Shown here in pieces: positions 25,067 through 35,328 of a stretch of DNA of 63,531 nt. Location of the stretch: positions 1 through 63,531 of the forward strand of contig NZ_FOXD01000019.1 of the NCBI RefSeq assembly GCF_900115625.1, read 5' to 3'. A program made the position numbers and the translations under genes. Position 1 is the stretch's first letter, and each line of letters opens with the position of its first letter. Origin of the DNA: Salibacterium halotolerans (GTDB taxonomy: Bacteria; Bacillota; Bacilli; Bacillales; Marinococcaceae). The notes beneath the pieces were generated by a model. That model was not told where the DNA came from. It was given only the letters and a program-made list of their open reading frames with translations, and searched no databases.

Positions 25067-27145
25067 TTATTCTTCCGTATGATTGATAGATTTTATTCCT
25101 GAAACTGGAAGGAGAAAGTAAAACAGACTGCCCTCTCCCTTTCTGCTCTCCACTCCCACTTCTCCTCCGTGGGACCGAACAATTTCAGCAGAGATGGCAA
25201 GACCAAGGCCCACCCCTTCTTCTGTTTTCACGACATTGGCCCCGCCTCTGAAAAAACGCTTGAATACATTAGGCAGCTCTTCTTCTTCGATTCCAGGACC
25301 ATCATCTCTGACAGCGATGATAATCGAATCCCGGCTTTCATTTTCCTGCACGACGAGAGTGACCGTGCCGCCGGCAGGTGTGAACTTTCTTGCGTTCAGC
25401 AGCAGATTGGAAAGTACCTGCTCCATACGGATCGGATCGATGGATACGACGCCGTTCCGTTCGGGCGGGAGATGATCTTCCCATGTAAACGATATACCTT
25501 TCCGCTCTATTTCTTCTTTATAAATGAAATATATCGTTTCCACATAGTCCCTCATATTTCGTTCTTCAAACGTATACGTGATGCCGCCGGACTCGAGTTT
25601 GGCAAGTTCCCGCAGGTCATCCGTTATCTTCTGAAGAAGGAGCGTCTTGTTGTAGACAAGCTTAAGATACGTCGGATCTCCGCGGTCAACCACTCCGTCG
25701 AGCATCCCTTTGATATAACCTTGAATGGACGTCATCGGCGTGCCCAGCTCGTGGGAAATATTGGACATCAACTCCTGTCTGGCACGGTACATGCGTTCCA
25801 GCCTGTGATTGGCATCTTCAAGCTCCTGATTCGTCTCCGATAGTTTGCGTGTCCGCCGCTCCACCTTGTCCTCCAGGGTCTGATTGGCTTTTTCCAGCCG
25901 GTCGGACAGCTGACGGGACTGGGTCAACGCACTCGTGAAACGGCTTGCCAGAATAAAAGATTGGGCAAACAGATAAACAAACACACCGATGGAAACCGTC
26001 TCTCCTGTATTAATGACGTGGTTGTAATGCAGCGTGTCATTCACAACGAAAACAAGCAGAATAAACGTCGCGGCAGTATGAGCAAGCGCTCCTTTTCTCC
26101 TGCGGACGAGCGCAGTCCATAACACAATATTAATGTAAACCAGCCCAAGAACCGCCGCACTCTGAAGATAAAGCATACCTTCTGTGAAAATGAGGGCCGG
26201 CGTCACGAGAATACCTAATGCCATTAATGAAAAAATTGTCAAAAATGAATTCCGTATCAATATGTTCATATCGTTCTTATACTGTGTATAGATGAACAAC
26301 ATGGCACACACGATGCCAAGACACGAACTCCAGTATTCAAATTTCAGCATCCATTCCCACGGCACACCTGCGAAAAAGCGGAGAAAAAGAACTTCCCCAA
26401 GCAGCAGGGTCCGCACCGCCACAGCCAGGCAGAGCCCGCCGAAGAAAAGGGGGGCGCGGTCACTCGGCCGCAGTACAAAAATACCAAAATGATAAAGTCC
26501 CATCACAAGCAGACTGACAACGAGAAACACTTCCCGGGATATATTGTAGTCCCTCATGCTTTGAATGTCCTCTGCCGATCCGATATAAAAGGAATCCCAC
26601 CACCCGGATTTACGCTGGTAATACTCCGATACTTGCAGCACAAGGTCGATCGCATCCGATTCCGGTTTAAAATACGCCGTCTGCGGATGATGCTCGGGCT
26701 CCATGCTGCTGCGGTTCACACCAGGTTTTCCATTTTCAGCTAAAACCTTTTGATCCACCCACAACGTATAAGCCGTCGCGATTTCAGGTATGTATATACC
26801 GGCTGTATCGTCCGCCAGGTTTTCCGGAAGTTCCATTTCAAGATGATAGGTTCCATATCCCTTATCAGGGAGCGTACCGCCTTTTGTTTGGATATCAGAC
26901 CAGGCGGAAGGAGTCTGAACATGCAGGGCATCCGTTCCGCTTCCGAATACCTCGGAAGGAGACACAAAGCGCTGCCAGTAAAACTCCCATTCACCATCCA
27001 GTGTGTATACCTCTTCCCCCTGTCCGTCTTCCGGAAGAGTCATCACCCCGTTTGAAGCGGCTGAATCATTACTCACAGCCGGACTTCCACATCCGGCGAT
27101 CCCCGATGCCAGTATAAGAAAAAGCGTGTAGATTATCGTTTTCAT
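25067..27145 (-). CDS. 7TM sensor histidine kinase with N-terminal lipoprotein-type signal
   Basis: 692 residues from MKTIIYTLFLILASGIAGCG; GGGGCGGTG precedes this start. The N-terminus has a lipobox (GIAGC), then a galactose-binding-like extracytoplasmic domain (about 50-190), seven membrane helices (about 200-410; 7TMR-DISM type), a coiled coil (about 410-455), HisKA with SNISHELGTP and HATPase (DDGPGIEEEEL, GVGLGLAISAEIVRSHGG). No response regulator is adjacent. It diverges from the PL11 lyase gene, so sensing pectin-derived sugars is an attractive but untested idea. Lipidation of a polytopic protein is unusual and the signal may simply be an anchor. Confidence 0.85.
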   Translation of the reverse strand: MKTIIYTLFLILASGIAGCGSPAVSNDSAASNGVMTLPEDGQGEEVYTLDGEWEFYWQRFVSPSEVFGSGTDALHVQTPSAWSDIQTKGGTLPDKGYGTYHLEMELPENLADDTAGIYIPEIATAYTLWVDQKVLAENGKPGVNRSSMEPEHHPQTAYFKPESDAIDLVLQVSEYYQRKSGWWDSFYIGSAEDIQSMRDYNISREVFLVVSLLVMGLYHFGIFVLRPSDRAPLFFGGLCLAVAVRTLLLGEVLFLRFFAGVPWEWMLKFEYWSSCLGIVCAMLFIYTQYKNDMNILIRNSFLTIFSLMALGILVTPALIFTEGMLYLQSAAVLGLVYINIVLWTALVRRRKGALAHTAATFILLVFVVNDTLHYNHVINTGETVSIGVFVYLFAQSFILASRFTSALTQSRQLSDRLEKANQTLEDKVERRTRKLSETNQELEDANHRLERMYRARQELMSNISHELGTPMTSIQGYIKGMLDGVVDRGDPTYLKLVYNKTLLLQKITDDLRELAKLESGGITYTFEERNMRDYVETIYFIYKEEIERKGISFTWEDHLPPERNGVVSIDPIRMEQVLSNLLLNARKFTPAGGTVTLVVQENESRDSIIIAVRDDGPGIEEEELPNVFKRFFRGGANVVKTEEGVGLGLAISAEIVRSHGGEVGVESRKGEGSLFYFLLPVSGIKSINHTEE

Positions 27146-27392
27146 TTTGCACCGCCCCATGTACGGAGTTTTTCCGTTTTACTTCTATTAAAGTTTATCA
27201 TACAAACGACCTATCCATACTCATCAATATACAACGATAACACCTATTATTCTTCTCTATCTCCACTCATTTACAACTTTAGACACACGCCCTTGTTTTT
27301 CCTTTTACAGATTGTTGATTTTCGAAAGGTATTTAACATTTACGATATTATTTTTCTCAGCCATCTATTGTACGATAAAGTTACGTTCATTT

Positions 27393-27406
27393 TGTAAGCG
27401 CTTACT
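27393..27406 (+). promoter_or_regulatory. cre-like site upstream of the PL11 lyase
   Basis: TGTAAGCGCTTACT matches the CcpA consensus TGNAARCGNWWWCA except at the last base. It lies 24-37 bp before the ATG. The LacI-family relatives of CcpA bind similar palindromes, so another LacI-type regulator is possible. Confidence 0.6.
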
Positions 27407-27429
27407 ACAAAGGAAGGGACAGGATTATT

Positions 27430-29967
27430 ATGAAAAAGTTTCCCGTTATGTTAACCGCTGCTTTAATTTGTGCATGGACGGTACCACATGCACCGACTGC
27501 TGCTTCAAATGCTGCAGCCGCGGAACAGGCACCGGTACAATTGGAAAATCTCGATCGTGGACTGAAAGCCGTAAATGTCGCTGATGGTGTCTTTTTGGGT
27601 TGGCGTCTTCTTGCAGGAGAAGTCACCGGACACTCGGACACCGGGCTGACCGGTGCCAATTTTCATGTTTACCGAAATGGAGAAAAAATCGCTGAAGTAG
27701 AGAACAGCACCAACTATTTAGATGAAGACGGAGAAGTTGATGACGAATACGTTGTTAAAGCCGTGACAGATGGTTCCGTGGAATCCACAAGTAAAACAGT
27801 AACACCCTGGGCGGAAAACTATTATGAACTGCCGCTCCAAAAACCGGATGATGGAGTAACACCGGCCGGCGAAACGTACACCTATCATGCCAATGATATG
27901 AGTGTCGGAGATGTTACCGGCGACGGACGATATGAATACGTCGTGAAATGGGACCCGGATAACTCCAAGGATGTCTCCCAGAACGGGTACACCGGCAATA
28001 CGTACATTGATACGTATACCTATGACGGAGAACTGCTTTACCGGATTGACCTAGGCAGAAATATCCGGTCAGGTGCCCATTACACCCAGTTTCTTGTCAG
28101 TGATTTTGACAATAGCGGCAAAGCGGAACTGATGTTCAAGACCGCTCCCGGAACGAAAGTGATACATTATGATGAAAACGGGGATGTGGAGTCAGAGGAA
28201 TACATCACGATGCCTAAAGAGGATAAAGAAGCGGGCTACAGCCATTCTGACGATTACCGGATGAGCAGCGAAGATTACTACAATCATATCGTTGAGATGT
28301 TTATGGGGTGGCATGAGCACGAAGAAGTCGTAAACGGCAGCTGGCCGGAGACGTTGGAAGAAAGCTTCGGCATTGAACCGCGGTATGAATATCCATTATC
28401 CAGAGAAGACGCAGAAAGTCTTGCGGATTACTTTATGGACGAATATGCACCATCACGCAGTGACCGCAACAATTTGAGAGAACTTGAAGGATTTATCCTG
28501 GAAGGGCCGGAATATCTCACCGTATTCAATGGAGAAACCGGTGAAGAAATGGACACGGTGGATTATAAGCCCGCTCGTCATGATGACGGATTGATGTGGG
28601 GGGACTATGCTATGAGCCGTATCGAGCCCGGAAACCGGGTAGATCGATTACTGGCAGGTACCGCCTATCTCGATGGTAAAAAGCCGTATGCCGTATTTGC
28701 CCGGGGCTATTACACGAGAACTTCTCTCGTTTCCTACAGCTGGAACGGGGAGGAATTACGGGAGCATTGGTACGTGGACAGCGGCTGGACTCCGATGGAC
28801 AATCCATTTAACGACAGTCCACATGGCACACCGGGAACGAATGAAGAGTTCAGCTCTATCACCTCACAGGGCAATCATTCCTTCAGCACGGCCGACGTAG
28901 ATGAAGATGGAAAACACGAAATCATTTACGGATCCGCGACCATTGACCACGACGGCTCCCTGCTTTACAGTTCTTTTGATACACTGCCCGAAGAAAGCGC
29001 GGACCCGGGAGCAAATGTCCGTTTCGGTCACGGAGATGCGATGCATGTTGCTGACATCGACCCGGACCGGGAAGGTCTTGAGATTTTCACGGTTCATGAA
29101 CCCGGCGCCTACGCTCCGTATGGATATGTGCTGCGGGATGCAGAGAACGGAGAGGTTATCTACGGGGAATATACCGGAGAGGACACCGGACGCGGCATGA
29201 TTGGAGATGTCAATCCTGAATACGAAGGATTGGAAACATGGGCGGAAGGATTATGGACCGCAGATGGAAGACGTATCAGCGAAGACATGCCCGGAACAAA
29301 CATGAACATCAAATGGTCCGCCGATATGACGACTCAAATCATAGACGGTGCCATTGAGGAAACACCGGTTATTAACGACTGGCAGGAAGGTACGGTCCTT
29401 ACCGCCGAGGGAACAAGAACGAATAATTATACGAAGGGAAATCCAAGTCTGGTGGCTGACGTATTCGGAGATTGGCGTGAAGAAATGCTTGTCCGCACCA
29501 CAGACAGTTCCGCCATCCGAATGTATATGAACACGGAAGTGACAGACCACAAACTTTATACGCTGATGCACGATCCACAGTACCGAACCGGGATATCCTG
29601 GCAGAATTCAGGATATAACCAGCCGGCTTATCCAAGTTTCTATTTCGGTTCGGATATGAACTGGGCCGACGTTCCGGTCCCTGACGTCCAGCCGGACAAT
29701 CCACTCGAACAGCTCGAGGACACGTTCAGGACCTACATTCAAGAAGGAAAAATCAACAAACCTATGCAGCAGAAGTTGGGGAACCAACTGCGCCAGGCAA
29801 AACATCATGCTGAAAAAGAAAATATCAAACAGGCGCGTCATTTCATGTATAAATTCACCTCCCAGTTGATGGCGCCGAACAACGAAAACCATATCAGCGA
29901 AGAAGCCGCAGATGAATTGAGACAACAAGCCATGTCGGTTATCCGCTCGTGGGAAGATCAACTCTAG
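27430..29967 (+). CDS. Rhamnogalacturonan lyase, PL11 family (YesW/YesX-like)
   Basis: 845 residues with a signal peptide ending near AAAAEQ. The PL11 beta-propeller is recognisable from VQLENLDRGLKAVNV at the start, DMSVGDVTGDGRYEYVVKWD, and repeated calcium-binding loops such as DFDNSGKAEL, DVDEDGKHEI and VFGDWREEMLVR. It cuts the rhamnogalacturonan I backbone outside the cell by beta-elimination. The last 85 residues (after about 755) add a helical FIMAH-like tail, not part of the catalytic domain. B. subtilis homologues are about 600 residues, so this one carries the extra domain and an insertion. Divergent from the 7TM kinase; preceded by a cre-like site. Confidence 0.93.
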   Translation: MKKFPVMLTAALICAWTVPHAPTAASNAAAAEQAPVQLENLDRGLKAVNVADGVFLGWRLLAGEVTGHSDTGLTGANFHVYRNGEKIAEVENSTNYLDEDGEVDDEYVVKAVTDGSVESTSKTVTPWAENYYELPLQKPDDGVTPAGETYTYHANDMSVGDVTGDGRYEYVVKWDPDNSKDVSQNGYTGNTYIDTYTYDGELLYRIDLGRNIRSGAHYTQFLVSDFDNSGKAELMFKTAPGTKVIHYDENGDVESEEYITMPKEDKEAGYSHSDDYRMSSEDYYNHIVEMFMGWHEHEEVVNGSWPETLEESFGIEPRYEYPLSREDAESLADYFMDEYAPSRSDRNNLRELEGFILEGPEYLTVFNGETGEEMDTVDYKPARHDDGLMWGDYAMSRIEPGNRVDRLLAGTAYLDGKKPYAVFARGYYTRTSLVSYSWNGEELREHWYVDSGWTPMDNPFNDSPHGTPGTNEEFSSITSQGNHSFSTADVDEDGKHEIIYGSATIDHDGSLLYSSFDTLPEESADPGANVRFGHGDAMHVADIDPDREGLEIFTVHEPGAYAPYGYVLRDAENGEVIYGEYTGEDTGRGMIGDVNPEYEGLETWAEGLWTADGRRISEDMPGTNMNIKWSADMTTQIIDGAIEETPVINDWQEGTVLTAEGTRTNNYTKGNPSLVADVFGDWREEMLVRTTDSSAIRMYMNTEVTDHKLYTLMHDPQYRTGISWQNSGYNQPAYPSFYFGSDMNWADVPVPDVQPDNPLEQLEDTFRTYIQEGKINKPMQQKLGNQLRQAKHHAEKENIKQARHFMYKFTSQLMAPNNENHISEEAADELRQQAMSVIRSWEDQL

Positions 29968-30134
29968 GTGGACACTACATGTTCAAAAACAGCCTCTAGT
30001 ATCCGTTAAGCCTGTTCTATGAGACACTATCCATCTACCGCAGACCATTAGCGGCTCCCGGACGCCACTTGCAGCCACTATTGTCTGCCGCGGGCATTGT
30101 AGTGTCCCATAGATTGTATCTTTCGGACACTACT
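29967..30134. repeat. Intergenic GGACACTA inverted-repeat element
   Basis: Four copies of a GGACACTA/TAGTGTCC-type word occur (29969-29978, 30021-30032, 30100-30107, 30125-30134). CTATGAGACACTA (30017-30029) pairs with TAGTGTCCCATAG (30100-30112) with one mismatch. Related words recur at 56413-56500. No coding frame is supported in 29968-30198. Confidence 0.45.
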
Positions 30135-30198
30135 CTACCATTTATTTTTGCTGAGGGACGAGGCTGCATAGAAAACCTAAATGTTTTCAAAAAATAAT

Positions 30199-30239
30199 AG
30201 GCTCCCGCTTATCACAAAAGATAATCGGGAGCCTTTTTC
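30199..30239 (+). terminator. Terminator between PL11 and MFS genes
   Basis: AGGCTCCCG (30199-30207) pairs with CGGGAGCCT (30226-30234), extended by TTATC/GATAA inside, followed by TTTTT. It reads best on the + strand, 230 bp after the lyase stop. Confidence 0.8.
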
Positions 30240-30289
30240 TCATCCAGACCGAAGCAGCCGGGTTCAGATTTTTATTTCATCCCCATCCC

Positions 30290-31774
30290 TCAGCTGGAAG
30301 CTGCTTGATGCTGTTCCTGATCGTAGTTGGCAGCCTTTTCGTCTTTTCTCGAACGGAGCCAGAAAGACAGCACGAGGGCAACGAAAGCCAGAATTGTACT
30401 TCCCATAAAGGCCCACTGATAACCGTTCAGCTGTGCCATTCTCATCATCTGGGAACCTGCTTCCGCTCCTGCTCCAGAGCCGCTTCCGTACCGTGCGGTG
30501 CCGACTCCCATCATCGTAACAAGCATAGCCGTTCCGAGCGATGCGGAAATCTGCTGCATCGTGTTCATCATGGCTGAGCCGTGTGAATACCATTTTTGCG
30601 GCAGTTGGTTCAATGCGGAAGTGACAACCGGCATCATCGCAAAGGACAGGCCAAACATGCGGATGGCATAGATGGTTGCAAGATACGCAAACGATGTATC
30701 CAGCGTAATATTGGTAAACAGAAATGTTGTGATCGTAACTATGGTCAAACCGGTGATGGCAAGCCACTTCGCTCCGAATTTGTCAAAGAGATGCCCGGTG
30801 ATCGGCGACATGATACCTATGACAACCGCTCCCGGCAGAAGCATAAGTCCGGACTCAAATGGCGTGAAGTTGAGTACGTTCTGCATGTAAAGCGGAAGCA
30901 GGGTCTCCGCGCCAATCATGGAAATCAGAGCTGCCATGGTAATCACAACAGATATTGAAAAGATCGGAAACTGAAACAGCCGGAACTCCAGCATCGGAAC
31001 GTTCATACGAAGCTGACGGCGGATAAAGAAGAACAGAATAACCAGGCCGGCCAAAATACTCAGCACAACGGTCGTTCCACCTGATCCACCTTCCGCGATT
31101 TTACTGAAACCGTATAGAATCCCTCCGAAACCAAACGAAGACAGGATAATGGACGGGACATCAATTTTCGGCTTCGTCAGCTCTGTCACATTCTGAACAC
31201 AGAGATAGGCCAGCGTAATCGTTACAACCACAATCGGCAGCACGGTATAGAACAATGCTCTCCATTCAAAGTGTTCAAGCAGCCAGCCTGACAGCGTCGG
31301 ACCGATAGCCGGGGCAAATGAAATGACAATACCGGCAAGCCCCATCGCAAGGCCGCGCCGTTCCAGCGGTACAACCGCGAGCAGCACAGTCATCAAAAGC
31401 GGCAGCATAATACCGGAACCTGCGGCCTGCACGACACGTGCCAGCACAAGCACTGAGAAGGTCGGGGCGATGGCTGCGATCAATGTGCCCAGACCAAATA
31501 AACCAATGGCCGTTAAAAATAGACCTCTTGTGGTAAAGCGTTCAATCAAAAACGCGGATATAGGAATCATAATTCCGTTTGTCAGCAGAAAGACGGTTGT
31601 CAGCCACTGTACAGTGCTTTCTTCCAGGGAAAACACATCCATGATGGTCGGAAGCGCTGTGGCAAGAAGCGTTTCGTTGATAATACCCATAAACGCCCCG
31701 GCCATCAGGGACACAACCATCAGCCACTTTTTGAGCGGCGGTAAATTCCAGGAATCATTCATTAGTGAAGTCAT
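30290..31774 (-). CDS. MFS drug:H+ antiporter, DHA2 (EmrB/QacA, 14-TM) type
   Basis: 494 residues and about 14 helices. Motif A-like and DHA2 features are visible: ALPTIMDVFSLEESTVQWLTTVFLL, LIERFTTRGLFLTAIGLFGLGT (split between helices) and GPTLSGWLLEHFEWRALFYTV. It should expel cationic or lipophilic compounds. It overlaps the TetR gene by about 20 bp and is likely co-transcribed and repressed by it. The start at 31774 has GGAG 12 nt upstream; an ATG at 31762 is possible. Confidence 0.9.
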   Translation of the reverse strand: MTSLMNDSWNLPPLKKWLMVVSLMAGAFMGIINETLLATALPTIMDVFSLEESTVQWLTTVFLLTNGIMIPISAFLIERFTTRGLFLTAIGLFGLGTLIAAIAPTFSVLVLARVVQAAGSGIMLPLLMTVLLAVVPLERRGLAMGLAGIVISFAPAIGPTLSGWLLEHFEWRALFYTVLPIVVVTITLAYLCVQNVTELTKPKIDVPSIILSSFGFGGILYGFSKIAEGGSGGTTVVLSILAGLVILFFFIRRQLRMNVPMLEFRLFQFPIFSISVVITMAALISMIGAETLLPLYMQNVLNFTPFESGLMLLPGAVVIGIMSPITGHLFDKFGAKWLAITGLTIVTITTFLFTNITLDTSFAYLATIYAIRMFGLSFAMMPVVTSALNQLPQKWYSHGSAMMNTMQQISASLGTAMLVTMMGVGTARYGSGSGAGAEAGSQMMRMAQLNGYQWAFMGSTILAFVALVLSFWLRSRKDEKAANYDQEQHQAASS

Positions 31775-32648
31775 GATTCAATACATCTCCTTTCCATTCT
31801 TTCCAGATATGAATAATATCCTCTATTCTTCCTGATACGTAGGATCGCTGCTGCAGAGCTTCCAGCAGTGCATCAATTAAAAACACACGCGGGTGGTCAT
31901 GTTCCAGTTCTTCAAGCACCAGCTCCATCGTCTGCTTATCCTGACGAATCTTCTCCTCGGCATAGCGGCTGCTCACTTCCGCCAGTAGAAGCTGCATCTG
32001 CCGTTTCATCCCATCTCTGCCCGAGAAAGCTTCCAGCGTATCTTCTATACCGGCTGGAAGGGCAGGTTCGAGATGTGGGAGCTGCCGTACTAAAGCATGC
32101 ACGGTTTCAAAGATAAACGAAGCCACCTTCCATAACGGTACCGTCTGGGTGTACCACATTATCAGCATCACGTATTCTTTCAGCACACCTTCCATCACGG
32201 CCGTTACATCCTGAAGAAAAGGTGCGATATCGCTGCCGAACGCATCTTCCAAAGACTGCTGGTGCCAGCTGCGCAGTACGGTCTGGAACTCTTTAATTTT
32301 CTTGTTGACCTCACTGTTTTCTGTCGGCATGAACTCGGTGAAAAGAATCCGAAAAAAAGACCGGTATTCCACCGATTTTTCAAGCTCAAGACGAATTTTT
32401 GATATAAGTTGTTCGTGAGCGGGGAGATCCTTGCCGGAACTGTATAATTCCGCTTCGCGAAGAAGGGTGTTCTGGTGGCTTTCGAGTAAGGCGAGCATCA
32501 TGCCCTCTTTGGAAGCAAAGTGCCTGTAAAACGCACCTTTGGATATCCCGCAGGCTTCTGTGATCTCTTGAATCGAGGTGAAATAATATCCTTTTTCGGA
32601 AAACAACTCGATGGCCGTGTCCATGATTTCCTGCTTCTTATCACTCAC
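31755..32648 (-). CDS. TetR/AcrR family regulator of the MFS gene
   Basis: 297 residues from a GTG at 32648, favoured because AAGGAGG lies 7 nt upstream; GTG 32651 and ATG 32678 are alternatives, but the latter overlaps the operator. The HTH reads SIQEITEACGISKGAFYRHF. The chain is longer than a typical TetR (about 200 residues) with an extra C-terminal helical part. It overlaps the MFS gene, the usual repressor-pump layout. TGACCAACCAGTCA upstream is the candidate operator. Confidence 0.88.
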   Translation of the reverse strand: MSDKKQEIMDTAIELFSEKGYYFTSIQEITEACGISKGAFYRHFASKEGMMLALLESHQNTLLREAELYSSGKDLPAHEQLISKIRLELEKSVEYRSFFRILFTEFMPTENSEVNKKIKEFQTVLRSWHQQSLEDAFGSDIAPFLQDVTAVMEGVLKEYVMLIMWYTQTVPLWKVASFIFETVHALVRQLPHLEPALPAGIEDTLEAFSGRDGMKRQMQLLLAEVSSRYAEEKIRQDKQTMELVLEELEHDHPRVFLIDALLEALQQRSYVSGRIEDIIHIWKEWKGDVLNHDFTNE

Positions 32649-32663
32649 CACTCTCCCTCCTTC

Positions 32664-32677
32664 TGACCAACCAGTCA
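32664..32677 (-). promoter_or_regulatory. Candidate operator of the TetR-MFS operon
   Basis: TGACCAACCAGTCA is an imperfect palindrome with TGAC/GTCA ends and a C/G-rich centre, like operators of TetR regulators of multidrug pumps. It lies 16-29 bp upstream of the GTG. Confidence 0.5.
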
Positions 32678-32924
32678 TAAAAAGTAATTATTGAGTCACA
32701 ACGTACATCTTAGACCCTTTTTATCCTTTCGTCAACGGATGCGCATAAAGATCTTTTTATCAGGAACGAAGCCTGTACAGCCGACCTTTTGTCTTTCCTG
32801 AGAAACTGGATGCCGCGCTGCAGACCATGCGTTTCACCCTATCAGAAGAAGACAGATGAAGAAAGTTTCCTGCTTTTTTCAGCGGTTACCCTCCATTATT
32901 CAGCACTCCCCTTCTCTGCTCAAA

Positions 32925-32952
32925 AAAAAGCTGCCCGGATGGACAGCTTTTT
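32925..32952 (-). terminator. Terminator of the first SDR gene
   Basis: AAAAAGCTG with GGACAGCTTTTT forms a stem around GGAT; on the - strand it ends in eight T residues. It starts 8 bp after the SDR stop. The rest of 32678-32924 shows no supported feature. Confidence 0.85.
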
Positions 32953-32959
32953 CTACTAT

Positions 32960-33706
32960 TTAACCCTGCTGGGACGTTGGACGTACGAGAATTTCGTTGA
33001 TAGCTACTTCTTCCGGCTGCTCGATCGCATACCGGATGGTGCTTGCGATATCTTTCGACTGAATCGGTGTCATATTGCTGCTCTTTAACCCTTGCAGCAC
33101 ATCTTCATCGGTAATAGTTTCCTGCAGCTCGGTTGCTACAGCTCCCGGTGAAATGATGGTCGTACGGATATTGCTTTCTGCCAGTGCTTCTTCCTGACGG
33201 AGTCCTTCGGTAATCGTACGCACCGCATGCTTCGTTCCGCTGTAAACGGACATGCCGGGTCCTACGGTGTGTCCGGCAACGGAAGAAATGTTGATAATAT
33301 GTCCTGCCTTTTGTTCGCGCATCGTCGGCAGTACAGCTGCGACGCCGTAGAGAACGCCTTTTATGTTGACGTCTACCATCTTGTCCCATTCATCAATTTT
33401 CAGCTTGTCCATAAAGGAAAGCGGCATCAACCCGGCATTATTGACGAGCACATCAATGCGGCCGTACTGATCCAGTGCTTTCTGCGCCAGTTCCTGCAGC
33501 TGTTCACGTGACGTAACATCCGTTACTTTGTAGACAGCGTCGCCGCCGTTTTGGTTGATTTCATCCGTCAACTCCTGAAGACGCTCTTCCCGGCGTGCGG
33601 CGAGGACCAGTTTCGCGCCATTGTCGGAGAGTTCTTTCGCCGTACCCTCTCCAATACCGCTCGAAGCCCCGGTCATAAGGACTACTTTATCTTTTAAGTT
33701 AGACAA
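32960..33706 (-). CDS. Short-chain dehydrogenase/reductase (YdfG/clavaldehyde-type)
   Basis: 248 residues. Classical SDR motifs: TGASSGIG cofactor loop, [16 protein letters not shown] (Ser), YSGTKHAV (Tyr and Lys) and the SPGAVATEL turn. It resembles NADP-dependent 3-hydroxy-acid or serine dehydrogenase YdfG. AGGAGG is just before the ATG. It is separated from the neighbouring SDR by a terminator, so the two are independently transcribed. Confidence 0.9.
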   Translation of the reverse strand: MSNLKDKVVLMTGASSGIGEGTAKELSDNGAKLVLAARREERLQELTDEINQNGGDAVYKVTDVTSREQLQELAQKALDQYGRIDVLVNNAGLMPLSFMDKLKIDEWDKMVDVNIKGVLYGVAAVLPTMREQKAGHIINISSVAGHTVGPGMSVYSGTKHAVRTITEGLRQEEALAESNIRTTIISPGAVATELQETITDEDVLQGLKSSNMTPIQSKDIASTIRYAIEQPEEVAINEILVRPTSQQG

Positions 33707-33747
33707 AACATTTCCTCCTTTATTATGTGGTTCATTTTCATTATAGT

Positions 33748-33781
33748 AAAAAGCGTTCCTTATCCAAAAAGAAACGCTTTT
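33748..33781 (-). terminator. Terminator of the second SDR gene
   Basis: AAAAAGCGTTCC pairs with GAAACGCTTTT; on the - strand a T run follows. It begins 8 bp after the SDR stop. Confidence 0.8.
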
Positions 33782-33789
33782 GCCTTTAT

Positions 33790-34539
33790 TTACTGTGCGG
33801 TATATCCGCCGTCCACCATCATACTCGATCCGATCATAAATGAGGCGTCATCACTGGCAAGGAATGTGACGGCTTTCGCTATCTCTTCCGGCTGAGCGAG
33901 ACGTCCGATGGGATGAGCCTGAGCTAGTTGATTGATTGCCTCTTTATCCATACTTTCTCCAAGAAGCGGTGTTTCCACGTAACCCGGGCAAACAGCGTTA
34001 ACACGGATTCCTTTTTGTGCGTATGTTACACCGAGAGTTCTTGTCATATTGACCACTGCGCCTTTGGCTGCAGAGTAAGACGTGATGGAATCCTGGCCGA
34101 CATGACCGAGAATCGATGCGTTATTGATAATCGCACCCCCATTTTCCTGTTCAAGCATGTACTGAAGCGCATGTTTGTTACTTAAAAAGACTCCGTTCAG
34201 GTTTACGTCCATTAACTTGTTCCACTTATCTAATTCCAGCTCGTGTGCGGCGGTAGTATCACCGATGCCGGCATTGGCAAACAGGATGTCGACGGAGCCG
34301 TATGTGTCATCAGCCTTCTTTATAAGCGCTTCCACATCAGCTTCACTGCTGACATCAGCCTTCATAAATGTAACGGAGTATCCTTCTCCATTCAGCCGTT
34401 CCTCTGTTTGATATCCCTGCTCTTCGCTCACATCACCAATGACGACGCGGGCTCCTTCCAGGCAGAACTGTTCCACGGCAGCCAGCCCGATTCCTGCTAC
34501 GCCTCCGGTGACAACAGCAGTTCTGTTACTTAATTTCAT
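33790..34539 (-). CDS. Short-chain dehydrogenase/reductase (FabG/glucose-dehydrogenase-like)
   Basis: 249 residues with TGGVAGIG cofactor loop, [17 protein letters not shown] (Ser), YSAAKGAV (Tyr, Lys) and [10 protein letters not shown], ending [18 protein letters not shown]. These features fit the classical tetrameric SDRs acting on sugars, steroids or 3-oxoacyl substrates. An Asp at the end of beta-2 (GDVSEE) suggests preference for NAD. No neighbour gives a substrate. Own terminator downstream. Confidence 0.9.
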   Translation of the reverse strand: MKLSNRTAVVTGGVAGIGLAAVEQFCLEGARVVIGDVSEEQGYQTEERLNGEGYSVTFMKADVSSEADVEALIKKADDTYGSVDILFANAGIGDTTAAHELELDKWNKLMDVNLNGVFLSNKHALQYMLEQENGGAIINNASILGHVGQDSITSYSAAKGAVVNMTRTLGVTYAQKGIRVNAVCPGYVETPLLGESMDKEAINQLAQAHPIGRLAQPEEIAKAVTFLASDDASFMIGSSMMVDGGYTAQ

Positions 34540-34629
34540 TTTTAACGCCTCCTCAGGTTATATGACCTGGAGTTATTATTATTGTTAAAAATGTCTTTTA
34601 TCCATAAAGAAATGTTTTCATCCGTTTTT

Positions 34630-35328
34630 TCAGCTTTTATTGGACGAAGAATAATAGACTTCTTCATAAGGCTGAATCATGACGAAGCCTTCTCCTTTGA
34701 ATTCCATCTGCACCGACTCCCCGCTGCCACGTCCGAAAAACGTTTTCACATTGATATCGGTCCTGAATTCCGGTTCCAGGTGGCCGGACCAGGCGACAGT
34801 CGCATTGGGGTCCGTGATAACAGGCTCTTCCGGCCGCACCATCAAAGTCAGCGGCTCATAGTGGGAAGTGACCGCTACACTGCCCGTTCCTTCAAGAGAC
34901 ACATTAAAAATACCGCCTGCCATCATACCGGCCACTTTTCTCATCATGTTGATATCCCAGTCCAGGTTTTTGTCAAAAGCCAGCAGGTCATTGCCGTTCA
35001 CCGTCAGCGATTCGTTCTGCAGATTGATGATGGTCACCTTTTTGCCCTGCTCAGCCAGATACAGCCTCCCCGTCCCGCTCGCATTCATTAAGGAAGTGTC
35101 TTCGCCGGAGAAGGCCTGCTTAAAGAACTTGCCGAGCCCATGTTCCATGATGCCTTCCCGTTCGAATTTTATATCCCCGGTATAGGACACCATCGATCCT
35201 GTCTTTGCCCACACATCACCATTTAAATTGACTTCCAGAATTCTCGGCGTTTCCAGTTCGAAAAATTCCCTCTCCGCATCATCCTGTTTCGTCTGCTGAA
35301 TTAACTCCTGGATAGAATATTTGCTCAT
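34630..35328 (-). CDS. AIM24 family protein
   Basis: 232 residues; GAAAGGAG precedes the ATG. The beta-rich AIM24 (DUF124-related) pattern is seen in LNGDVWAKTGSMVSYTGDI, LMNASGTGRLYLAE and the C-terminal GEGFVMIQP. Bacterial members are cytoplasmic proteins of unknown activity. It is monocistronic and divergent from moaB. Confidence 0.85.
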   Translation of the reverse strand: MSKYSIQELIQQTKQDDAEREFFELETPRILEVNLNGDVWAKTGSMVSYTGDIKFEREGIMEHGLGKFFKQAFSGEDTSLMNASGTGRLYLAEQGKKVTIINLQNESLTVNGNDLLAFDKNLDWDINMMRKVAGMMAGGIFNVSLEGTGSVAVTSHYEPLTLMVRPEEPVITDPNATVAWSGHLEPEFRTDINVKTFFGRGSGESVQMEFKGEGFVMIQPYEEVYYSSSNKS

